Below, in pieces: positions 43,897 through 53,525 of a DNA stretch of 53,525 nt. Source of the DNA: Ophiostoma sp. CBS 140.51. Its lineage: Eukaryota; Ascomycota; Sordariomycetes; Ophiostomatales; Ophiostomataceae. Every line of letters begins with the position of its first letter. Position 1 is the first letter of the stretch. The notes beneath the pieces are model-generated. The model was not told the origin of the DNA and ran no database searches. It worked only from the letters and a program-made list of their open reading frames with translations. The stretch lies in contig JANSLP010000234.1 in NCBI GenBank assembly GCA_029298735.1, positions 1 through 53,525 on the forward strand, written 5' to 3'. The translations under genes were made by a program, and so were the position numbers.

Positions 43897-46800
43897 GTCG
43901 ACGAGGGGGGAGGAGGCATTTGGCGGTGGAATGTATTGGGTATCGTCGAACGAGGGAGGGAGTGTGCTCTCAGAGCAAGGGCGAAGAGGCGGTGGCCAAC
44001 CGGAGAGCGAGAAACGGGGGTGTCGCGATTCTCTATGTCGTAAAACGTCCTCGGGGCTTGTCGAGTGGTGTGTTGCGATGTGGGTTATGACGTGGGGGCG
44101 ATGAGCTGCGAGATGGCTACGATATTTGTGATGCGATGCGAAGCAGAAATGAAGGAACCAATTCCGAGGAACGGGATGTGTCGATCGAAACGAAACGGCG
44201 GGAAGGCGCGGGAACGGCGGGTTGGGGCAGGAGCGCAGGTTGGTTCAACTGAGGAGGCAGCTGCGATGGGGGTGGTTGCCTCTCTTGTTGGTTGCGCAGA
44301 GAAACAAGAAGGCGCAACCCAGTGGATTGGGAAGCTGTTTGCGCGCGTAGCTTTTAGGGACGCTGTGATCGGCCTGCGTCGATAATTGATAATCGGGGAT
44401 TCTGGAAGATGGCAGGTCAAATCTCGCACGACACATACGGCTCTGACTGGCTGCTGGGTCGTTTCCTCGTCCGTTGCACGCTTCTTGCCCTTCGCGCTTG
44501 AAAGTTTGGTGCTCCTTCGCTCCTTACCTTCTCTGAAGCTGAATGGGGAGAATGGGGGCGGCCTCGGTCTAGCTCCCTGAAAACAGCAGAAGCTGGAGCT
44601 TCCACGTGACCGAATCGAGATAGCCAAAGTGGAGTTTGCGTGATATAAGTGGGGCTCGACTCGGAAGTTGACGAATCATTTGTGTTGGTTCCCGACTCGA
44701 TCTCAGCTTTCGTCTGTTGTTTGGCACCTTCTGTTCTCAGCTTCAGTTAAAACACGCACCTTCCGTGCAACAAGAAATATTACAGTATTTACGGCATCTC
44801 CCGTCATTAAGCTGATTAACCTCATGATCTGATACCGGCCACGTTGACGACTTTTGACATCTTCTGAACTGCCGATCCGGGGTAGATAACAAAATGAACG
44901 AAATGCATGCAGCAGGACGTGTGGGTTAGTTCGGCGCCCTTTCCTCAAGCGGGCAAACACGGTTTGCGCCGGTCTTCATTCGCATCCTTCCGCACTCCTC
45001 TCGTCTCCTCTGACTCGCAGATAAGTTTGACCTGGCAGGCAATGACATCAAATGGCATATTCACACGGAAATCAACGTACAACATGACCCGGAATCGGAA
45101 TTTACGGCGATTTGAGCAAACGGCATTTGCTGCAGGCCCCGTGTCGATGACCGGATTTCAGAAGACAGTGTTCCATAATGACGGCGATGGCGCATTCTTT
45201 TGTTTTCAGGGCCCAAAGCTAAGCATTCACCTAAGGAGATTTTTCCTTAGCACCGGGGCGCCGTTGCAGCCGTTATTTCGCTATTTAGTGGACCGTGGGA
45301 ACGGTCAATTGACAAGTTGCCATGCCTGCCATTTTCAGTCTTGCCGGTCAGAGCCTGTGCTTGTACAACGGTCTTGCTCTCGATTATTTGTACCGCCAAC
45401 TCAATCGAACGTCATGATCAGTCCGACCAGTCAATTGCGTACACCGAGGCCGGGCTTGGGAATGGATTTGGAAATAGGGAGGGTGGGCAAGGCTTCCCAT
45501 TTGTGTAGGGCCGACTGCCAACATGTCGACACGAGAAAGAAGGAGCAACGAATCGGAGAGACGCAGCTTCAACGTCGCTTGAACGTCGTCTGAGCACTTT
45601 GCGTTGCACTGCCCTGCGATCGTGGAAGACTGTGCGTGTTGTGTCTGCTGTCTTGCCTGCCGTGTTGCCGCAGTTCGTTCCTGAAAGAAAAGGGGAAAGA
45701 CAGCCGCCAAAATTAACCCCCTCCCCACCTTAACTTTTAAAGTTTTCCGCCCTAACGCCAACTTTTCTTGTTTTTAGCGTACGCCAGTGTCGTGCACAGT
45801 GGGTTTTGGCACCATATGACTTTGTTCTGTTCTGAGGCTCAGTGGCTATTCGGGGCATAGCCGGTGGGTAGCGGTTGGGGCTCTGGGGGGTAAGGGGCTG
45901 AGGGGCTTGATGACGGCTGTCGAGTGTCTTGGCTTTTGTCAGTTTCGTCCATCGTCTGTCATTGGGTCTCTCGTGTTCTTTGAAATTCGTTCTCTCGTCT
46001 CTCGAAGTCTTCATTTCCTTCTGTTTTCCGTCGTCTTTCTGAGATTGCCAGACGGAGGACATTGTCATCTTTATGTAGTTTTGGTTCTCTCGTCGTGTTG
46101 GTTCGTATTGACGGATTGATGTGTCATGCTGCGAGTCAGCACTTGAACTCCGTATATCGTATTCTTTGGTGTCCCCATCAGTTTCTCAGCCCTGCTTTAA
46201 TTTCATCAAAAGAGCGGCAAATTGGCATATTTCTTGGCCACCATAACGACTACAACCCCAACTGTGACAGTGCGGCACGGGACCACCAACTGGTCAAAAG
46301 GCGCGGTTGTCGTCCTCTTAGACCGCGTCTCGTCAAATTAAACGATGCGGCTCTAGGAGCTTGTGCTGGAGAAGTTGCTTGGACCAGTACTACAAGCACC
46401 ACCAGAGATTCCTCGCCTCGTCAGTGATCGTCGTCGACATTCTCCAGCTCTCCAGTGAGCTTTCAGCATCGCTTGTTTCTTTATGCCTGTCGTTCTTGTC
46501 CTCGGTCAAGCTGAGCCACCTTTCAACACAACGCTATGATCATATGACTTGCACACGAAGATCGAGAGTTGCAGAAGAATTTCAAATACTCGATAACGGC
46601 GTCAATTTTCTGCACTTCTCAACAACATCCATTGCCGTTATGTTCCCACAGGCTGCTGTAGGATTTGTGGCTGTTTGAGAAACAGTGAGCTGGGGGCATC
46701 ATTGGGCAAGTAAAAGCGTCCTGTCGTTGGGTGTGGTTCAGTGGGAATACGAGCACAGAAATAGGGGACGGGGGTCATCATTAAACCCATCTCCCATGTT

Positions 46801-48488
46801 CTTGGCGGGTCGCAGAGTACGCCACAATTTTAACTTTATTTTCTCCCCTCCCCTTTCCTTTTCCCCTTTCCCTTCTTTCGTTCTCCATATCTTTTTCGTC
46901 CTTTTTCCAATCCCATAATTTTCTGGAAGTCTTTTGTCAGTATTTCTGCACAACGGGAGTTCCTCAACCGTTCTTTTGCCATTAAAAGTTCCAGCGTCTT
47001 TTTGGATCTTCACGTTCTTTTATCCTTGGTCGTTGAAAATGGAGAAAACAGCATTTGCAACATCCGCTTGTCAGTCTTTTTTTGGACTGTGGAAGTGGAA
47101 GTGAGGCGGCAGCGTGCATTAGTTTCGTGGCTGTGAGCCTTGTGAAATAAGACTTGAAATACGACGTTAGAAAAGGTCGGCACGCACAGCTCTTGGTGAA
47201 CTCGTCACGGCACACTTTTCGCCAAAAAGGACAGGGGTTGTGTGGGAAGAACGGCATGGCATCGACAGCATGTCGCGTTGTGTCTCCGTGTTTCTTTTTT
47301 TCGTGGTGTCCTTGCCAGGCGACAAACCCAGACGGCGACCAGGCTTGGAAGTTTCTTGGGTTCTTGCAAGGGGCTCTTGGGCTTTTGGGCTTGTCTTGGC
47401 CTGTCCCCTGGACCTCTCAAGTTGTCCCGATCTTCCCCCTTCCCGTCAGACGGTTCAATGGTCCGCTTCTCAAGTCTACTTTGTTTCCTTTGGTGATTTC
47501 GTTTTGCTAGTGGTCCTCATCCACTATCCTTTTGTTTTACGAGAGAATTCTTGGCATGTACACAAACATGCACAGAACATGGTACGAGGAGTGTTCCTCT
47601 GTCCCAGAGCACAAAATTTATCGTGGGTTCCCCAAGGCTCTGTAGAAAATACGTAAAACTCGATTCTCACCCCCCAAAAACGCGCCCAGACGCGACTGGT
47701 ACTCTTTTCTTCTTTGTTGAATGTGATTTTAAACTTTGGGATCGCCAGCCGTCAACGAGCCGCCTTTCTGCTTGTCTTGCCCTTCTTTCACCTGCTTCTT
47801 CTTTTCTCTATTTTCCTTCTTTCTCTCAGCTGTCTTCCTTTTTCTCCCTAAGTACTTGGCCCTGCACCGGCAACCCTTGGCGAGGCTGAAAAAGAGGGGC
47901 CTATAAGAAAGAAGAAAAGGAAAAGAAAAGATTCAAAGTCGCAAAGCCTCCTCAAGTGCAACAGTATTGATTTGCAGTCGCCTTTCATCCTTCCCACCCT
48001 TGCTCATCCTTGTCACCCATACGCAAACTGGGGAGATCAACACAAAAAAACGCCTACACTGACTGTCCCAAACACCATCCAGTGCATAAAATAAAACAAG
48101 TGCCAACCCCAACTTCCTTTTTCCCACAGCTTTTGGGTCTCTTTTCTCCATTATCTTTTCCCCTGCTTCCACTTTTCCCCGGGAGTTCAGTTCTATTTCG
48201 AGGGACCTCAATAACATAATCCCACGTTTCTCATTCTTTCAGAAAACGGGGCTTTTCTCTTTTTGATTTTATTCCTTCTTTTTATTTTATTTTCTTTCCT
48301 CTCTGATTCCTCGGTTTCCTTCCTTCTTCCTCCCGTCAACATCTTGGTTCCTTCGAGGGAACATCTCCATAAGGGCTCCATTCTTTATTTCGACGACAAC
48401 CCATCGACCACACGCCTTCATTGACTGACACTACCGAGATTAACGACAACCTTAGACTACATCCGTCCTTGAGGACACAGCCGCCACG
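43897..48488. promoter_or_regulatory. 4.6 kb divergent intergenic region
   Basis: This separates the start codons of the Zn2Cys6 factor (minus) and the seven-helix protein (plus), so both promoters lie here. The last 400 nt on the plus strand are strongly CT-rich (48230-48340), then CA-rich up to the start codon, a typical leader. Pyrimidine runs also occur at 46835-46900 and 47770-47850. Open frames are short, with no domain I recognise. Size and position suit a long regulated promoter or an unannotated non-coding RNA. Confidence 0.5.
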
Positions 48489-49865
48489 ATGATTGCCGAA
48501 TTCAACTACACCGTCGCCAACGCGGTGCTCACGGGCATCTTTATTATACCTGTGTTTGTGCTTGCAATCATGTCCATCTTCCAGGTCAAGAGGCGCAAGG
48601 ACCCCGTCCGTGATGGCGCCCCCTGGCTCAAGATATCGTTCATGTGGTTCTTTCTGAGCTTGCTGCCGACGGTGGCCAGCGATGCATTGTACGCCGCCGT
48701 CGTCAGTGGCTACGACAGCTCCGTTACGTCGCTGTTCAAGGTCGGCAACTACCTGTCGCTCATTTCTGGGTTCCTGGAGCAGCTGGCGACGGTCTTCTGT
48801 CTGGTGGCCATGGTCGAGTTTGCGTATGGCTTTTACATGGTGCTCAAGCCAGGCGTCAACAGCGGCGCCAGTATTGCCGGCGACCCGACCAGGAATGGCG
48901 TGGCTACGGTAGAAGAGGTCGGTGACCGGTCGAAGCGCCGCGTGGTGCAAGTTGCCACGGCCGTGCTGGGCGTTTTGCTGCTGGCCCTGTCCGTGGCTTT
49001 GCTCGGAAAAGCGCTGGCGGCGTACGTCAAGTACTACAGCCTGATTTACTCGGACAACAACGACTCGAGCAACACCGACTACACCTACACGGTGGCGAAC
49101 TATGTGGCGTCGATCCACGTGGCCCGCAAGCTCGGCGGTGCCTTTGACATTCTGGTGTGGGTGCTGTCGCTGCCCATGCTCGGCTTCGCGGGCTACCTCG
49201 TGCACCGCGCCCAGGGCCTACCCATTAAGGGAACGGTGGTGCTGTACCTGGTGGCCACCATCTTTTGGTTCCTGCGTTTCCTCTGGCACCTCATCTACAA
49301 TGCCATCTGGCTGCTGCCCGAGGACAGCATCGGCGCGCCCATCTGGTTTGAAATTGCCGACCCACTGCTCAACGTGTGGCTCTTCTTCATCACGCTTCTT
49401 TTGTTGTACATTATGGCCGCGCGCCGTGCTGGTGGACTGTGGTCGACGGCCCAGCCGTGGACGCATTTCGGCAACGGCTACCCGAACCAAGAGTACGGCG
49501 TGGCCCAACCGTACCAGTATGCCGGGTATGGCGTCGGCCCCCAAAGCTACGCGCCCGTCCCCCAAGGTCCCGTGTACCACCAGATGCAGCACCCGGCGCA
49601 GGTGCACGAGATGGCGCACCCAGTGCAACCCGTCTACCCGCAAGAAATGTATGCGACGCCGCAGCTGCAATACCAGCAGCCCTACGGCACAAACCCTCCT
49701 GCTCAACAACACCCGCAGCAACTGCCACCCCAACAGCATGTGTATGGTGTGAGCCCGCAGCAGACACCGTCGCCTGCCCAGTCGAGATCGGCGCCCGGCA
49801 TTGACCCGACGCCGCCACCGCCCTCGGGGACAAGCGCGACACCGCCGAGCGAGCTTAAGTCATGA
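48489..49865 (+). CDS. Seven-helix fungal membrane protein with Pro/Gln/Tyr tail
   Basis: The single 458-residue exon has seven predicted transmembrane segments at about 11-31, 47-71, 88-118, 153-178, 217-238, 247-276 and 291-311. The N terminus is short and carries an NYT sequon, and a basic loop RRKDP follows helix 1. The loop between helices 4 and 5 (about 180-212) is rich in Asp, Ser and Tyr with possible N-glycosylation sites. Helix 6 contains FWFLRFLWHLIYNAIW. Residues 312-458 form a hydrophilic tail of Tyr, Pro, Gln and His repeats (YPNQEYGVAQPYQYAGYG). The topology is that of a receptor-like or scaffold protein, but I cannot assign it to a characterised family. Many filamentous ascomycetes have integral membrane proteins of this kind without known role. 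The ATG follows a long CT/CA leader. Confidence 0.85.
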   Translation: MIAEFNYTVANAVLTGIFIIPVFVLAIMSIFQVKRRKDPVRDGAPWLKISFMWFFLSLLPTVASDALYAAVVSGYDSSVTSLFKVGNYLSLISGFLEQLATVFCLVAMVEFAYGFYMVLKPGVNSGASIAGDPTRNGVATVEEVGDRSKRRVVQVATAVLGVLLLALSVALLGKALAAYVKYYSLIYSDNNDSSNTDYTYTVANYVASIHVARKLGGAFDILVWVLSLPMLGFAGYLVHRAQGLPIKGTVVLYLVATIFWFLRFLWHLIYNAIWLLPEDSIGAPIWFEIADPLLNVWLFFITLLLLYIMAARRAGGLWSTAQPWTHFGNGYPNQEYGVAQPYQYAGYGVGPQSYAPVPQGPVYHQMQHPAQVHEMAHPVQPVYPQEMYATPQLQYQQPYGTNPPAQQHPQQLPPQQHVYGVSPQQTPSPAQSRSAPGIDPTPPPPSGTSATPPSELKS

Positions 49866-50195
49866 CTACATGGCATCATCAAAACCATTCAGGACCCGCT
49901 TGAAAGCCAAAGTCTGAAGAAGGCGAAGACACATTAAGGGGGACAAGACTGAAGTTGTACGATACCAATACCACTTGCGACGAGGACAAATAATAAAGAG
50001 CCTCGGTAATGATGGAGCTATCTGTTGTTTTGTCTTTCTTTTCCATTTCTTAATTTCTTGCGTCCTTTCTATATACCACATGCAATAAGCAACGAATAAA
50101 CATGATCAAACAATAATGCTAGCAAGACGATGGTGGAATGTGAATGTGTCTATTCTATGAATGTCTAAGAGTAGCGGTCAACACTTGCCTCTTAT
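49866..50195. other. Convergent 3' UTR spacer
   Basis: This lies between the stops of the seven-helix gene (plus) and the thioesterase gene (minus). It is AT-rich with AATAAA-like sequences near 49989 and 50095. No gene is seen. Confidence 0.6.
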
Positions 50196-51008
50196 CTACT
50201 TCTCCCCCTCGCCGTACACGGGCTTCTCCGTCGTAAAGGGCTCGTTCTTGCCCCAGACCTTGGCAATGAACCTTTCAACGTCAGTATGCGATATTCAGAG
50301 ACAGGGATGACAGGTATACTCACTTGGTATGGCTGCCGCGCGCGGCCACCTCGCCCTTTTCGTTGGTAAACGTCACCGTCGTGTACGCCAACGTCTTGCC
50401 AATCCGGTCCAGTACAGCCGTCGCTTTAATCTTCTCGCCGACCGCACCACCATTGGCCAGATACGTCACATTAATGTCGGTGGACACGCCCGTGTTGAAG
50501 ACGCCGTGCGAGGCGACGGCCAGCGAGCCGCCAAGGTCGACCATGCTGGCAATGGTGCCGCCGTGAAGGATTTTGAGGCGGTTCTAGGTCGTTAGCGGTG
50601 AACATACTCAAATGTGGGATGGCAACGCACCGTGTGCTGTTGTGCAATGTCCAGCTCAAAGTCGACCTTGCCTGGGACGGCATTGGTGACGCGCATCTAC
50701 AGAGGGTGTGTTAGCATAATCTCTGTAAGAATAAGAATTATTTCTTCATAGAGTCACATACGTAAGGACCGAATAATCTGCCATTGAGTCAGTCCTCTCT
50801 TCAATCGTATCTCGTCGGTGGCTCATCTCAGAGAGGATCAACTTACGTAGGCTCAAGGCCGGACTGCTTCATGAAATCGCCAAAGACCTACACAACAGAC
50901 TTGTCAGCAATCCTCCAGCGCATAAAGACATCTCATATCACATCATCGTTCATTTCATAAACTTACAGCCTTGACGAATCTTGTCGGGTTCAGCTTTCGT
51001 GCCGCCAT
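50196..51008 (-). CDS. Hotdog-fold acyl-CoA thioesterase, ACOT13/THEM2 type
   Basis: Six exons (51008-50967, 50887-50847, 50777-50762, 50696-50631, 50583-50324, 50271-50196) give exactly 166 residues; all five introns (47-79 nt) are GT-AG with consistent phase, and exon 3 is only 16 nt. The product begins MAARKLNPTRFVKAVFGDF. The PaaI/4HBT hotdog domain spans about 40-145. HGGTIASMVDLGG (about 63-75) is the family active-site segment, with Asp at the place of the catalytic acid of ACOT13. Further conserved segments are VSTDINVTYL and GKTLAYTTVTF, then ARGSHTKFIAKVW at the end of the fold. It should hydrolyse medium- or long-chain acyl-CoA or related thioesters as a tetramer, probably mitochondrial or cytosolic. 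It is divergent from TFB2. Confidence 0.9.
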
Positions 51009-51756
51009 TGTGAATTGTGTGCGGGGTTGTGTGAGGGTGATGGGTTGGCGGAAGGGGGTGTGATGTGAGGCCGAGGGAGCTGTGCACAGCTTGAACGAAT
51101 GTATGAGGTTAAAGTTGAGTTCACAGATTGAGTGCCGAATGTTGAAATGCACCTTCCTTCCCGGTCTGCGCTTCCGGCCTTCGGCTTTGCGGTGGGTATT
51201 CTGGGGGGCTTGAACACTGCTGTAGTTCTCGGCTTTGCGTCCGAAGCGGGCATCTCAGCATCACGCTATCAGTGATTGGACAAAAGGCCCGCTTTTCTCT
51301 CTCCCGTCCACTGAGCTTGCCCCGCGCACGCTAACGGGCACCTGCCGTAGAGGCGCTGTGACGCGTGAAATGCGTGCGGCAAGAGCACTGCGAAACAGAA
51401 CAGCTCCAGCAGGCTCCAGGAGACGCTAACTGTTTACAGCCAGGCGAAAAAGAGCTTGACCACCAAAAACGAACATTGAAAGCATCCAACCAACAGCCAA
51501 CGTCTATTCAAACCACGATTCACAACCATCACCATCAACCACGGCGGCAACGAGCCAGCACCCGGTGACAGCCACGACAGATCTTATACACAGTCTCTAT
51601 CCTCACTAGCATACCCGACTGCTTTCTCCTACCATGCGATAGTAGCCAACGCCATTCGAGGCCGTCCGACAGCGACCTCTTTAACCTCCCCGACCTCCCT
51701 CCCGACTCTTCTCCTCTCTATCCGTTCACAGCCTTCCACAGGCACCTTCTGTCATC
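51009..51756. promoter_or_regulatory. Bidirectional promoter region, thioesterase / TFB2
   Basis: These 748 nt separate divergent start codons. The TFB2 side (51480-51756) is CA/CT-rich (CCACGATTCACAACCATCACC, CTCCCCGACCTCCCTCCC), typical of a leader. The thioesterase side is also pyrimidine-rich on its own strand. No other gene is seen. Confidence 0.55.
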
Positions 51757-53352
51757 ATGGCCTCCGCTCCCTCCCTCACACTCTCCGACTACCTGGAGAA
51801 GCAGCCCGGAACCAGCTTCCGCCGCCTTTACCAGCAGCCCTCAACCACTCTCGCCATCTTCCGTCGAATGTTGCCCTCCCTGGCAAAGACTTTCGTTCGC
51901 ATGATGCTCTATCTCGATGGCCCGCTATTGCTCGACACACTCGATACCATGGTCGCTCCCGACTCGAAACGTCTAAAAGACCAGGCCCTGTCCATCCTCC
52001 GCGCCCTCCACGTCGTCCAAATTACCCCCGCGGTCCGCGACAAACCACAGGAAATAATGTTGACGGCCAACTTCAAGAACTCGTTCCGGCTCGCCCTCGA
52101 GGGCGGTGGACGGCAAAACAGTTTTGGTGTGCCGAGCGTGAAGCCCGTGTCGGCCGATATCGACATTACGTTCCTCGACAAGTTTGCACGGCGCAAGTGG
52201 GAGGATATTCTGCACTATGTCGTTAACAGTGTGGGCATCCCCAGTTCAGGAGGAGGGTTCGAGGGGGGTGGCAGTGGAGGTGGCGGCGGCGGCGGCGGCA
52301 GTGCTGGCGGTCCTAAGAGCACCGTCAAGGAGCTGCTGCTGGCCGGTCGTCTCGTCGAACGGCGTAGCGGTATGCCAGGTGGCGTAGGCATCACCCAGAC
52401 CGGTTTTACGTTTTTGCTACAAGCCGCCAACGCCCAAGTCTGGACACTGCTGCTACAATGGCTCGAGGCCGTTGACCAGCACCACTCGTTGTCGGATGGC
52501 GGCACTGTCGACAGTGTCGACATGCTGTCGTTCTTGTTTATGCTGTCGACGCTTGAGCTGGGACGCGCCTACGACACCAACGCCCTGACCGAACCGCGGC
52601 GCAACATGCTGCCCTCGCTCATGGACTTTGGTCTCGTCTACATTCCACCACACGAGCGCGCCTCACAATATTTCCCGACACGACTGGCGACCACGCTGAC
52701 AGGAGGTGGTGATGCTGACGCAGCAGGTGCTGGTGGCGGCGGTGGAGGTGGCGGTTTACGGTCTGTCAAGGCCGGTTTTGCGGCTGCTACAGCCGACAGT
52801 GTCGCCGCAGCAGGACTCCCGCCCGTCCCCGGTGCCGACTCTTCTTCTGGCCGCAAGGGCCAAGGCAGCGTCATCATCGAAACCAACTTCCGCATGTACG
52901 CCTTTACGTCGTCACCGCTGCAGATCGCTGTCCTCGCTCTCTTTATCAAGCTCAACCAGCGCTTCCCGGGCATGGTCGCCGGCAAAATGTCTCGCGAATC
53001 CATCCGTCGCGCCATTTCCTACGGTATCACCTCCGACCAGATCATTTCGTATCTGGCTGCCAACGCCCACGAGCAGATGCACCGTTTTGCAGCAGCCAAC
53101 CACCGCCCTGTCCTGCCGCCCACGGTTGTTGACCAGATCCGCCTGTGGGAGCTCGAGAACGAGCGCATGAAGTCGAGCAAGGGTTTCCTCTTTAAGGATT
53201 TCGAGACCGCGCGCGAGTACGACATGATGGCCCAGTATGCCGACGAAATTGGCGTTTTGGTCTACCGCAACGACAACAAGCGGCACTTTTTTGTCACAAA
53301 ACACGAGCAGCTCGTTGCCTACCTCAAGGCTAGGAAGAAGGCGGAGGCATAA
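51757..53352 (+). CDS. TFB2: TFIIH core subunit Tfb2 (p52/GTF2H4)
   Basis: Tfb2 is a core subunit of TFIIH, which stimulates the XPB/Ssl2 ATPase in promoter opening and nucleotide excision repair. The single exon codes for 531 residues. The N terminus LSDYLEKQPGTSFRRLYQQP and the segment RMMLYLDGPLLL are characteristic. FLDKFARRKWEDILHYVV (about 140) and TQTGFTFLLQAANAQVWTLLLQWLE (about 212) belong to the conserved middle. The C-terminal clutch region includes MSRESIRRAISYGITSDQII and RLWELENERMKSSKGFLFKDF; residues 460-531 are the part that pairs with Tfb5 and binds XPB. Two glycine-rich inserts (about 168-187 and 322-332) are absent from yeast and human p52 and probably form flexible loops. 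The first ATG of the frame fits the family start. Confidence 0.95.
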   Translation: MASAPSLTLSDYLEKQPGTSFRRLYQQPSTTLAIFRRMLPSLAKTFVRMMLYLDGPLLLDTLDTMVAPDSKRLKDQALSILRALHVVQITPAVRDKPQEIMLTANFKNSFRLALEGGGRQNSFGVPSVKPVSADIDITFLDKFARRKWEDILHYVVNSVGIPSSGGGFEGGGSGGGGGGGGSAGGPKSTVKELLLAGRLVERRSGMPGGVGITQTGFTFLLQAANAQVWTLLLQWLEAVDQHHSLSDGGTVDSVDMLSFLFMLSTLELGRAYDTNALTEPRRNMLPSLMDFGLVYIPPHERASQYFPTRLATTLTGGGDADAAGAGGGGGGGGLRSVKAGFAAATADSVAAAGLPPVPGADSSSGRKGQGSVIIETNFRMYAFTSSPLQIAVLALFIKLNQRFPGMVAGKMSRESIRRAISYGITSDQIISYLAANAHEQMHRFAAANHRPVLPPTVVDQIRLWELENERMKSSKGFLFKDFETAREYDMMAQYADEIGVLVYRNDNKRHFFVTKHEQLVAYLKARKKAEA

Positions 53353-53525
53353 CCGCAGCCAGGGTGGAGGATGCTCATCTACATTTACGGTCTTTTTTTT
53401 CACATTTAATTGCAAGGAGTTTGGGATGGCTGGCAATATCAAAAACAGGGTGGTCTGGATGGCCACGGATATGAGAGTTTCATAGAACAAATACAATACA
53501 ATTGAAAATAAAATAAAATCAATTT
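53353..53525. other. TFB2 3' flank
   Basis: This short AT-rich 3' region at the window edge contains a T9 run at 53392-53400 and AAAATAAAATAAAATC at the end. No gene is seen. Confidence 0.5.

Noticed and set aside
1..53525. CRISPR arrays, bacterial operons, prophage, dispersed 5S rRNA or intact transposons
   Set aside because: No regularly spaced repeats, transposase or reverse-transcriptase motifs, terminal inverted repeats or 5S internal control region were seen; the gene content is eukaryotic.

Overview
The window looks like nuclear chromosomal DNA of a filamentous ascomycete, most likely a Sordariomycete. The grounds are short spliceosomal introns (47-83 nt, one of 162 nt) with GTAAGT, GTGAGT or GTACGT-type donors, pyrimidine-rich 5' leaders, GC-rich coding exons in AT-richer spacers, a Zn2Cys6 regulator, low-complexity His/Asn/Gln/Gly tracts, and recognisable fungal orthologues (BPL1, COA4, MGM101, TFB2). 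The genus cannot be set from the sequence alone.

Layout. Positions 1-5243 hold no gene I can support. A two-exon gene on the minus strand (5244-10458) encodes a 1715-residue protein with a His/Gly tetrapeptide array and a C-terminal degenerate RNase H-like domain. Upstream of it lies BPL1, biotin protein ligase (11304-14054, minus), which shares a divergent promoter with a four-exon COA4/CMC3-type twin CX9C protein (14622-15132, plus). An intron-containing tRNA-Leu(CAG) follows (15345-15473), then MGM101 (15906-16805, plus). A REEP/HVA22-type ER protein (17204-18452, minus) is convergent with MGM101. A full-length ABCC/MRP transporter (20470-25267, minus, three exons) comes next, then a four-exon F-box-like protein of unknown role (28145-30267, minus). 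This gene is divergent from a TANGO2/NRDE protein (32060-33319, plus). A GMC oxidoreductase resembling alcohol oxidases (33630-35474, minus) converges on TANGO2.

The interval 35475-40554 is mostly non-coding, with a frame-broken, probably decayed coding region at 38114-39506. A Zn2Cys6 transcription factor (40555-43896, minus) has its zinc cluster assembled from four exons, two of them 17 and 29 nt long. After a 4.6 kb spacer comes a seven-helix fungal membrane protein with a Pro/Gln/Tyr tail (48489-49865, plus). A six-exon hotdog thioesterase of ACOT13 type (50196-51008, minus) follows, and TFB2, the p52 subunit of TFIIH (51757-53352, plus), ends the window.

The genes are mostly housekeeping and do not form one pathway. 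There is a loose mitochondrial theme: COA4 (cytochrome oxidase assembly), MGM101 (mtDNA recombination) and biotin ligase (cytosolic and mitochondrial carboxylases in yeast). No secondary-metabolite backbone synthase, intact transposon, CRISPR array or bacterial-style system is present. The parts most likely to be undescribed are the His/Gly-array plus pseudo-RNase H protein, the decayed coding region, and the lineage-restricted F-box-like and seven-helix proteins.
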